Shown here: in pieces, positions 1 through 6,447 of the stretch
Position numbering within the stretch: position 1 is the stretch's first letter
Layout: every line of letters starts with the position of its first letter
DNA from: Mycolicibacterium bacteremicum
Lineage (GTDB): Bacteria > Actinomycetota > Actinomycetes > Mycobacteriales > Mycobacteriaceae
DNA: 32,104 bases
Direction of reading: 5' to 3'
Assembly: GCF_002086115.1 (NCBI RefSeq)
Contig: NZ_MVHJ01000045.1
Span: 1 to 32,104, forward strand
Notes under the pieces: model-generated
Told to the model about the DNA's origin: nothing
Seen by the model: only the letters and a program-made list of their open reading frames with translations
Database searches by the model: none
Translations under genes and position numbers: made by a program

Positions 1-2415
1 CCCCGCAGACCACCCGGTCCCGCCCACCAGCGTCCGCCCGTCGGCAGCGGGATCCCCGACGACCGCAAGACGGCGCTGATCCCGCCGGTGCGTCCGGATG
101 TCGCGCCGCACCTGCGTGACCCGATCGACGTCGTCAAGGCCGCCCTCGACGGCGGACCGCCCCGCAAGCCGCCGCCACCCCCGCCGCCGGGTGGCGGTCC
201 GGGTGGATCCGGTGGCCCCCCGCAGGGGCCCAAGCCGCCGGGCGCGCGCAAGTTCCAGTGGAAGTGGGTGCGCCGGGCGGCCTACGCCGCGCTGGTGGTG
301 TTCCTGGTGCTCCCGGCGATCACCTTCGGAATGGCCTACATGATCGTCGACGTCCCCAAACCCGGGGACATCCGCACCGCGCAGGTGTCGACGATCCTGG
401 CCTCCGACGGTAGTGAGATCGCCAAGATCGTTCCGCCGGAAGGCAACCGGGTCGACGTCAAGATCGACCAGATCCCGGTGCACGTGCGGGACGCGGTGAT
501 GGCGGCCGAAGACCGCGACTTCTACTCCAACCCGGGCTTCTCGTTCACCGGGTTCGCGCGGGCCTTCCTGAACAACCTGTTCGGCAGCAACGGCGGCCTG
601 CAGGGCGGGTCGACCATCACCCAGCAATACGTGAAGAACGCGCTTGTCGGTGACGAGCGCTCCGGCGTCGGCGGCATCGTGCGCAAGGCCAAGGAACTCG
701 TCATCTCCACCAAGATGGCCGGCGAGTGGTCCAAGGACCAGGTGCTCGAGTCCTACCTGAACATCATCTATTTCGGCCGCGGTGCCTACGGGGTGTCCGC
801 CGCCGCGCAGGCCTACTTCGGCAAGCCGGTCGAACAGCTCAACGTCGCCGAGGGTGCCCTGCTGGCCGCGCTGATCCAGCGGCCGTCCACGCTGGACCCC
901 GCGGTCGACCCCGAGGGCGCCGCCGACCGGTGGAACTGGGTGCTCGACGGCATGGTGGAGATCGGCGCGCTGTCGCAGACCGACCGGGCCGCGCAGGTGT
1001 TCCCGCCGACGGTGCCGCCCGATTTCGCCAGCCAGGCCAACCAGACGACCGGTCCCAACGGGCTGATCGAGCGCCAGGTCACCAAGGAACTGCTCGAGCT
1101 GTTCGACATCAACGAGCAGACGTTGAACACCGAGGGCCTCAAGATCACCACGACCATCGATCCCACGGCGCAAAAGGCCGCCGAGGAGGCGGTCGCCGAG
1201 ACGCTGGAGGACCAGGACCCCGACATGCGGTCGGCGGTGGTGTCCATCGACCCCAGAACCGGTGGGGTCAAGGCCTACTACGGCGGCTCGGATGCCAACG
1301 GTTTCGACTTCGCCCAGGCCGGCCTGCCCACCGGCTCGTCGTTCAAGGTGTTCGCGTTGGTTGCCGCGCTGCAGCAGGGCATCGGGCTGGGCTACAACAT
1401 CGACAGCTCGCCGCTGACGCTCAACGGCATCACCATCAACAACGTCGAGGGCGGCGGCTGCGGCAGCTGCAATATCGCCGAGGCGCTCAAGCGGTCGCTG
1501 AACACCAGCTACTACCGCCTGATGCTCAAGCTGCAGAACGGCCCGCAGGACGTGGCCGACGCCGCCCATCAGGCCGGTATCGCCGAGAGCTTCCCCGGCG
1601 TCGAACACACGCTGTCCGAGGACGGCCAGGGCGGCCCGCCCAACAACGGCATCGTGCTCGGCCAGTACCAGAGCCGCGTCATCGACATGGCCTCGGCGTA
1701 CGCCACCCTGGCCGCGTCCGGGGTGTACCACCGCCCGCACTTCGTGCAGAAGGTCGAGGACGCGTCGGGCAACGTGCTGTTCGACGCGGCCGAGCAGGGC
1801 GATGACGGCGAGCAGCGCATCGAGGCGGATGTGGCCGACAACGTGACCGCCGCGATGCAGCCCATCGCCGGATACTCCAACGGCCACAACCTGTCCGGCG
1901 GTCGTCCGTCGGCGGCCAAGACCGGCACCAACCAGCTCGGTGACACCGGCGCCAACCGCGATGCCTGGATGGTCGGCTACACACCGTCGCTGTCCACCGC
2001 GGTCTGGGTCGGCACCACCGGCGGGGACAAGCCGCTGGTGAACCAGTGGGGCGGACCGGTGTACGGCTCCGGGCTGCCGTCGGACATTTGGAAGGAAACG
2101 ATGGACGGTGCGCTGGATGGCACCGACAACGAGACCTTCCCCAAACCGTCGGAGATCGGCGGTTACGCCGGGCCGCCGGTGGCCGCACCCGCACCGCCGC
2201 CCTCGTCGGTCAACCCCGTGCCGGCCCCGCCGTCGGAGACGGTGATCCAGCCGACGCTGGAGATCGCGCCCGGCCTCACCATCCCGTGGGGGCCGCCGAC
2301 GACGGTTCCGGTCGGGCCGCCGCCGCCCGGTGATCCCAATGTGCCGGCGCCGCCGGCCGGTCAGCCGGTCCCGCCGCCCGGCCAGCCGGTGCCGCCGGGT
2401 CCGCCGCCGCCGTGA
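1..2415 (+). CDS. ponA1: Bifunctional class A penicillin-binding protein PonA1 (5' end missing)
   Basis: Polymerises lipid II into glycan strands and cross-links the stem peptides, at the outer face of the plasma membrane. The frame is open to base 1, so the start lies outside the window; the GTG at 88 is internal. Numbering from base 1, there is a Pro-rich cytoplasmic segment, a membrane anchor at about residues 93-116, then a GT51 transglycosylase domain with EDRDF (Glu170) and GGSTITQQ (from 202). The transpeptidase domain has SSFK (Ser446, Lys449), SLN (499-501) and KTG (640-642). The tail (bases 2160-2412) is Pro-rich and ends in repeated GQPVPP units, as in mycobacterial PonA1. All catalytic motifs are intact. 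It is translationally coupled to the next gene by a GTGA overlap. Identity rests on domain order plus the rpsF-ssb-rpsR-rplI-dnaB neighbourhood. Confidence 0.95.
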   Translation, partial: PRRPPGPAHQRPPVGSGIPDDRKTALIPPVRPDVAPHLRDPIDVVKAALDGGPPRKPPPPPPPGGGPGGSGGPPQGPKPPGARKFQWKWVRRAAYAALVVFLVLPAITFGMAYMIVDVPKPGDIRTAQVSTILASDGSEIAKIVPPEGNRVDVKIDQIPVHVRDAVMAAEDRDFYSNPGFSFTGFARAFLNNLFGSNGGLQGGSTITQQYVKNALVGDERSGVGGIVRKAKELVISTKMAGEWSKDQVLESYLNIIYFGRGAYGVSAAAQAYFGKPVEQLNVAEGALLAALIQRPSTLDPAVDPEGAADRWNWVLDGMVEIGALSQTDRAAQVFPPTVPPDFASQANQTTGPNGLIERQVTKELLELFDINEQTLNTEGLKITTTIDPTAQKAAEEAVAETLEDQDPDMRSAVVSIDPRTGGVKAYYGGSDANGFDFAQAGLPTGSSFKVFALVAALQQGIGLGYNIDSSPLTLNGITINNVEGGGCGSCNIAEALKRSLNTSYYRLMLKLQNGPQDVADAAHQAGIAESFPGVEHTLSEDGQGGPPNNGIVLGQYQSRVIDMASAYATLAASGVYHRPHFVQKVEDASGNVLFDAAEQGDDGEQRIEADVADNVTAAMQPIAGYSNGHNLSGGRPSAAKTGTNQLGDTGANRDAWMVGYTPSLSTAVWVGTTGGDKPLVNQWGGPVYGSGLPSDIWKETMDGALDGTDNETFPKPSEIGGYAGPPVAAPAPPPSSVNPVPAPPSETVIQPTLEIAPGLTIPWGPPTTVPVGPPPPGDPNVPAPPAGQPVPPPGQPVPPGPPPP

Positions 2416-4088
2416 CGGCAGACGACGGGACGGTTTCGCCGGCTCCGCTCGCGAACAATCTGCGCAGTGCGGACGACCGGGACATGCCCAGCCGCAACGA
2501 CGCCATCGGATCGGCGCTGTCGGCGAACATCGGTGGTCCCGTCGGCCGGCATGCCCTGATCGGGCGGACCCGGTTCCTGACCCCGCTGCGGGTGATGCTG
2601 CTGATCGCGCTGGTCTTCCTGGCGCTGGGCTACTCGACCAAGGCGGCCTGCCTGCAGTCCACCGACACCGGGACCGCCGCCCAACGCGTCGCCAACTGGG
2701 ACAACCAGCGCGCGTACTACTCGCTGTGCTACTCCGACACCGTGCCGCTGTACACCGCGGAACTGTTGAACCAGGGCAAGTTCCCGTACAAGTCCAGCTG
2801 GATCGAGAAGGACGGCGACGGCAAACCGCACGTCGTCTACGACGGCAGCGCGCCCGTGCGGTACATGGAGTATCCGGTGCTCACCGGTCTCTACCAGTAC
2901 CTGTCGATGACGCTGGCCAAAACCTATTCGGCGCTGACCACGGTGGCCTCGGTACCGCTGGTGGCCGAGGTGGTGATGTTCTTCAACATCTCCGCGTTCG
3001 GCCTGGCACTGGCCTGGCTGGTGACGGTGTGGGCGACGGCGATGCTGGCCGGCCGGCGCATCTGGGATGCCGCGCTGGTGGCGGCCTCACCGCTGCTGAT
3101 CTTCCAGATCTTCACCAACTTCGACGCGTTGGCGGTGGCCTGCGCGACGGCCGCGATGCTGGCCTGGGCGCGGCGCAGACCGGTGCTCGCCGGTGTCCTG
3201 ATCGGGGTGGGGGTGGCGCTCAAGCTGTACCCGGCGCTGCTACTCGGTCCGCTGCTGGTGCTGTGTCTGCGCACCGGCAGGATGCGTGAGTTCACCCGGA
3301 CGGCGGTGACGGCGCTGGTGACCTGGGTGCTGGTGAATCTGCCCATCCTGGTGCTGTTCCCGCGCGGCTGGTCGGAGTTCTTCCGGTTGAACTCGCGCCG
3401 TGGCGACGACATGGACTCCATCTACAACGTGGTGAAGTCGTTCACCGGCTGGCGGGGATTCGATCCGGGGCTCGGATTCTGGGAGCCGCCGACCATCACC
3501 AACGCCGTGACCGCGGTGCTGTTCCTGGTGTGCTGCATCGGGATCGCGTGGCTGGGATTGACCGCCGCGCAGCGGCCGCGGTTCGCCCAGCTGGCCTTCC
3601 TGGTGGTGGCGGCCTTCCTGCTGACGAACAAGGTGTGGAGCCCGCAGTTCTCGCTGTGGTTGGTGCCGCTGGCGGTGCTGGCGCTGCCGCACCGGCGAAT
3701 CCTGTTGGCGTGGATGACCATTGACGCGCTGGTGTGGGTGCCGCGGATGCTCTACCTGTACGGCGAGCAGAACCGCGGGTTGCCCGAGCAGTGGTTCACG
3801 GTGACGGTGCTGCTGCGCGATATCGCCGTGGTGGCGCTGGTGGTGCTGGTGATCCGGCAGATCCGCAGGCCCGAACTGGACCTGGTGCGCTCGCGCGGTG
3901 GCGTCGACGACCCGTCCGGCGGGGTGTTCGACCGGGCGCCGGACAATCCGCCCGGCTGGCTGCCGGGGTGGTTGCGGCCGGCTGCGCCCGGGTCCACGCC
4001 TGCTGTGGCGGCCGTTGAGTCTGCGGCCGCGGTGCCCGTCGGCTCGGCGCCCGTTGACTCTGCGTCCACGGCGACAAAGGCCGAGTAA
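2412..4088 (+). CDS. Polytopic membrane glycosyltransferase, GT87/DUF2029 family (Rv0051-like)
   Basis: A 558-residue integral membrane protein with about ten hydrophobic segments, starting near residue 58 (LRVMLLIALVFLALGY) and ending near residue 480. A hydrophilic extracytoplasmic loop after the first segment contains paired Cys and aromatic residues, and the cytoplasmic tail is rich in Ala, Pro and Ser. GT87 enzymes use polyprenyl-phosphate mannose (PimE is the known mycobacterial example); a mannosyl or related transfer is inferred here and the acceptor is unknown. The GTG start overlaps the ponA1 stop as GTGA, so the two are probably made together. This pairing is conserved in mycobacteria (Rv0050-Rv0051) and suggests a role in envelope assembly. 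Length is normal and no break is seen. Confidence 0.82.
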   Translation: MTADDGTVSPAPLANNLRSADDRDMPSRNDAIGSALSANIGGPVGRHALIGRTRFLTPLRVMLLIALVFLALGYSTKAACLQSTDTGTAAQRVANWDNQRAYYSLCYSDTVPLYTAELLNQGKFPYKSSWIEKDGDGKPHVVYDGSAPVRYMEYPVLTGLYQYLSMTLAKTYSALTTVASVPLVAEVVMFFNISAFGLALAWLVTVWATAMLAGRRIWDAALVAASPLLIFQIFTNFDALAVACATAAMLAWARRRPVLAGVLIGVGVALKLYPALLLGPLLVLCLRTGRMREFTRTAVTALVTWVLVNLPILVLFPRGWSEFFRLNSRRGDDMDSIYNVVKSFTGWRGFDPGLGFWEPPTITNAVTAVLFLVCCIGIAWLGLTAAQRPRFAQLAFLVVAAFLLTNKVWSPQFSLWLVPLAVLALPHRRILLAWMTIDALVWVPRMLYLYGEQNRGLPEQWFTVTVLLRDIAVVALVVLVIRQIRRPELDLVRSRGGVDDPSGGVFDRAPDNPPGWLPGWLRPAAPGSTPAVAAVESAAAVPVGSAPVDSASTATKAE

Positions 4089-4313
4089 CCCGCGCCCTCA
4101 CCGCAGCGTCAACCTCGTCGGGCGCCGACGGTGCACGCAGATCGAGAATTCTGCCGTTCTCCCGTCCTGAATGCACCGTCGATGCGTGGCCGACCCCCGC
4201 GATTTCGCAGATCACGGGCCGTTCCTGTACCTTGGAGCGGTTGCCGACGCAGGCGACCCTCCTGCCACGGACACGCCGTGGCCGCAACGACCATAGGAGG
4301 TGATGGGTTCCTT
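4089..4313 (+). promoter_or_regulatory. rpsF leader region with possible S6:S18 autoregulatory structure
   Basis: This 225-base gap holds no convincing gene. Just before rpsF there is a 7-bp hairpin (GCCACGG at 4264-4270, loop ACACG, CCGTGGC at 4276-4282). It is enclosed by a 5-bp helix pairing GTTGC (4240-4244) with GCAAC (4284-4288). The bases CCG at 4282-4284 sit at the junction. In many bacteria the S6:S18 complex represses its own mRNA through a hairpin with a conserved CCG, so this is a candidate for that leader, though the fit to the published consensus was judged only by eye. The Shine-Dalgarno sequence AGGAGGTG lies at 4295-4302. Confidence 0.35.
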
Positions 4314-4604
4314 ATGCGTCCATACGAAATCATGGTCATCCTTGACCCCACTCTCGACGAGCGCACCGTAGCTCCCTCGCTGGAGACGTTCCTGAACGTC
4401 ATCCGCAAGGACGGTGGAAGCGTTGACAAGGTCGACATCTGGGGCCGCCGCCGGCTGGCCTACGAGATCGCCAAGCATGCCGAGGGCATCTACGCGGTCG
4501 TCGATGTGAAGGCCGAGCCCGCGACGGTGTCCGAGTTGGACCGTCAGCTCAACCTGAACGAGTCCGTGCTGCGCACCAAGGTGATGCGGACCGACAAGCA
4601 CTGA
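4314..4604 (+). CDS. rpsF: 30S ribosomal protein S6
   Basis: 96 residues, the usual S6 length. It starts MRPYEIMVILDP, the conserved first strand of the S6 ferredoxin-like fold, followed by the GRRRLAYEI and GIYAVVDV stretches. S6 binds next to S18 on the 30S platform, and the two genes are neighbours here. The ATG at 4314 is chosen because it gives the family N-terminus and lies 11 bases after a strong AGGAGGTG. The same frame extends upstream to 4131, but that extension has no family similarity. First gene of the rpsF-ssb-rpsR-rplI group. Confidence 0.97.
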   Translation: MRPYEIMVILDPTLDERTVAPSLETFLNVIRKDGGSVDKVDIWGRRRLAYEIAKHAEGIYAVVDVKAEPATVSELDRQLNLNESVLRTKVMRTDKH

Positions 4605-4702
4605 GTTGGTTGACGCGCTGTGCGCGTCGGTGCACTTCCGTAGGCTCGCCTGCGACTGCTCTTACGCACACTCCGCTTTGACTAGACGCCCAGGAGGATC
4701 TC

Positions 4703-5218
4703 GTGGCTGGTGACACTGTCATCACTGTTATCGGAAACCTGACTGCCGACCCGGAACTGCGGTTCACACCGTCCGGCGCGGCCGTCGCGAACTTCACCGT
4801 GGCTTCGACGCCGCGGACGTTCGATCGTCAGACCAACGAGTGGAAGGACGGCGAAGCGCTGTTCCTCCGCTGCAACATCTGGCGTGAGGCTGCCGAGAAC
4901 GTGGCCGAGAGCCTCACCCGCGGTTCGCGGGTCATCGTGTCGGGTCGGCTCAAGCAGCGGTCCTTCGAAACCCGTGAGGGTGAGAAGCGCACCGTCGTCG
5001 AGCTCGAGGTCGACGAGATCGGACCCTCCCTGCGCTACGCCACGGCCAAGGTCAACAAGGCCAGCCGCGGTGGCGGTGGCGGCGGTGGGTTCGGTGGCGG
5101 AAACGGTGGGGGCGCCCCGCGCGGTGGCGGTTCCGATCAGCAGCCCAAGGACGATCCGTGGGGCAGCGCGCCCGCGGCCGGTTCCTACAGCGGCGCCGAC
5201 GACGAACCGCCCTTTTAG
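4703..5218 (+). CDS. ssb: Single-stranded DNA-binding protein
   Basis: 171 residues. An N-terminal OB fold (about 1-115) begins MAGDTVITVIGNLTADPELR and carries the aromatic DNA-contacting stretches NEWKDGEALFLRCNIWRE and RSFETREGEKRT. A flexible Gly-rich linker follows (residues 120-145), and the protein ends in the acidic tip DDEPPF that recruits SSB partner proteins. It protects ssDNA at forks. The GTG start has AGGAGGA at 4693-4699. The 98-base gap after rpsF contains no recognisable gene. Placement between rpsF and rpsR is the classic bacterial arrangement and matches Rv0054. Confidence 0.97.
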   Translation: MAGDTVITVIGNLTADPELRFTPSGAAVANFTVASTPRTFDRQTNEWKDGEALFLRCNIWREAAENVAESLTRGSRVIVSGRLKQRSFETREGEKRTVVELEVDEIGPSLRYATAKVNKASRGGGGGGGFGGGNGGGAPRGGGSDQQPKDDPWGSAPAAGSYSGADDEPPF

Positions 5219-5254
5219 ACAACGCTTCACATCATTTGAGAAAGAGATAGATCC

Positions 5255-5518
5255 ATGGCCAAGTCCAGCAACAAGCGGCGGCCGGCACCCGAGAAGCCGG
5301 TCAAGACCCGCAAGTGCGTGTTCTGCTCGAAGAAGGGCAAGAACCAGAACATCGATTACAAGGACACCGCGCTGCTGCGCACCTACATCAGCGAGCGCGG
5401 CAAGATTCGTGCCCGTCGGGTGACCGGTAACTGCGTGCAGCACCAGCGCGACGTCGCTGTTGCCGTCAAGAATGCCCGCGAGGTGGCTCTGCTGCCGTTC
5501 GGTTCGTCGACGCGGTAA
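5255..5518 (+). CDS. rpsR1: 30S ribosomal protein S18, zinc-binding (primary) form
   Basis: 87 residues with the S18 core IDYKDTALLRTYISERGKI. It has a full set of potential zinc ligands: Cys21 and Cys24 (CVFC), then Cys60 and His63 (NCVQH). Mycobacteria carry two S18 paralogues: this Cys-containing form used in zinc-replete cells and a Cys-free alternative made under zinc limitation. The ligands and the rpsF-ssb-rplI context identify it as the primary paralogue (Rv0055 type). It lies 36 bases after ssb with GAAAGAG upstream, and 12 bases before rplI. Confidence 0.96.
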   Translation: MAKSSNKRRPAPEKPVKTRKCVFCSKKGKNQNIDYKDTALLRTYISERGKIRARRVTGNCVQHQRDVAVAVKNAREVALLPFGSSTR

Positions 5519-5530
5519 GGAGAGAAGACA

Positions 5531-5986
5531 ATGAAGCTGATTCTCACCGCTGAGGTCGAGCACCTCGGAATCGCCGGCGACGCCGTCGAGGTCAAGGACG
5601 GCTACGGCCGTAACTACCTGCTGCCCCGCGGTCTGGCCATCGTGGCCAGCCGTGGCGCCGAGCGCCAGGCCGAGGAGATCCGCCGGGCCCGCGAGATCAA
5701 GGAAGTTCGCGGCGTCGAGCACGCCAACGAACTGAAGACCGCTCTCGAGGGCCTGGGCGCCGTCACGCTGCCCGTGAAGGCTGCGGCCGACACCGGCAAG
5801 CTGTTCGGTTCGGTCACCCCGGCCGCGGTCGTCACCGCCATCAAGAAGGCGGGCGGCCCGAACCTGGACAAGCGCACCGTCGAGCTGCCCAAGGCCCACA
5901 TCAAGGCCACCGGCACGCACCAGATCGGTGTCAAGCTGCACCCCGGCGTCAGCGCCGCGGTTCAGCTGAACGTCACCGCGGAGTAG
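5531..5986 (+). CDS. rplI: 50S ribosomal protein L9
   Basis: 151 residues. The N-terminal domain starts MKLILTAEVEHLGIAGD and contains VKDGYGRNYLLPRGLA, the L9 signature that contacts 23S rRNA. A long charged connecting helix follows (about 41-75), then the C-terminal domain with GKLFGSVT and GTHQIGVKLHP. L9 extends from the ribosome surface and helps keep the reading frame. The start is preceded by AAGGAGAGAAGACA. It is last in the group and is followed within 15 bases by a strong hairpin. Confidence 0.97.
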   Translation: MKLILTAEVEHLGIAGDAVEVKDGYGRNYLLPRGLAIVASRGAERQAEEIRRAREIKEVRGVEHANELKTALEGLGAVTLPVKAAADTGKLFGSVTPAAVVTAIKKAGGPNLDKRTVELPKAHIKATGTHQIGVKLHPGVSAAVQLNVTAE

Positions 5987-6000
5987 CTCAAGCAGTCAAA

Positions 6001-6037
6001 CGCCCGGGTGGAAAGCACATCGCTTTCCAACCGGGCG
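6001..6037 (+). terminator. Hairpin terminator after rplI
   Basis: A 16-base arm (6001-6016) pairs with 6022-6037 around a 5-base loop. Fifteen of sixteen positions pair; the only mismatch is G6008 with A6030. There is no long T tract after it (TTGCTGTG), which is common for mycobacterial terminators. It separates the ribosomal protein group from dnaB. Confidence 0.8.
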
Positions 6038-6447
6038 TTGCTGTGTCTGCCAGCGAACTGATTCTGGGATTTCGATCACAGCAACGGCCATCGACTGTTA
6101 ACCTCTGCGGCTCCTGAAAGCCACGCAACACGCCCGAAAGGGCAACCCGCCGAGACACGCCGAACCAATTGATGTCCACAGCCGTGCACAAATCAAAAGC
6201 GGCGCTGATCAGCGTCCCATCTGATAACGGGGCCATTCATCCACAGGTTCTCCCCAACCCGTCAACACGGCTCACCGGAGCTGTCCACACGCCATCCACA
6301 GCTCTGCTAACAGGCCCCGATTGCATGCGGTTGAGCAAAGCCTTACGTTGGCCGTCGCAGGTTCGTCGGAAGGTTGTCGGTGGGCCGCTGTAGCGTGTTG
6401 ATCGAACATATTTGCGATAGATCTGCTAGTGGAGGTGGGGGCGCTTC
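6038..6447 (+). other. 410-base gap before dnaB with DnaA-box-like cluster
   Basis: No open frame here looks like a gene. The stretch is less GC-rich than its surroundings and contains four TCCACA cores on the + strand: ATGTCCACA (6172-6180), TCATCCACA (6237-6245), CTGTCCACA (6281-6289) and CCATCCACA (6292-6300). The first three differ by one base from the DnaA-box forms TTGTCCACA or TTATCCACA, and the fourth by two. A near-LexA box lies at 6402-6417. In M. tuberculosis this position carries Rv0057, which is absent here. The dnaB promoter must lie in this gap, but no clear -35/-10 pair was found. Confidence 0.45.
6402..6417. promoter_or_regulatory. Near-match to the mycobacterial SOS (LexA) box upstream of dnaB
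   Basis: TCGAACATATTTGCGA has a perfect left half (TCGAAC) and four of six matches in the right half compared with TCGAAC-N4-GTTCGA. It ends 30 bases before the dnaB GTG. The mismatches are at two inner positions, so LexA binding is uncertain. Confidence 0.25.

Noticed and set aside
726..1805. Long plus-strand open frame inside ponA1
   Set aside because: Arg/Gly/Ala-rich out-of-frame reading of a GC-rich gene; the ponA1 frame has all catalytic motifs.
4610..4646. TTGACG and TAGGCT between rpsF and ssb as a promoter
   Set aside because: The spacer is 25 bases, too long for a normal promoter, and no activator site is evident.
5060..5130. GGTGGCGGT repeats in ssb as a DNA repeat element
   Set aside because: They encode the normal Gly-rich linker of actinobacterial SSB.
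5988..6393. Small open frames in the gap before dnaB
   Set aside because: No family-like sequence, no Shine-Dalgarno sequence, and they overlap the terminator or the TCCACA cluster.
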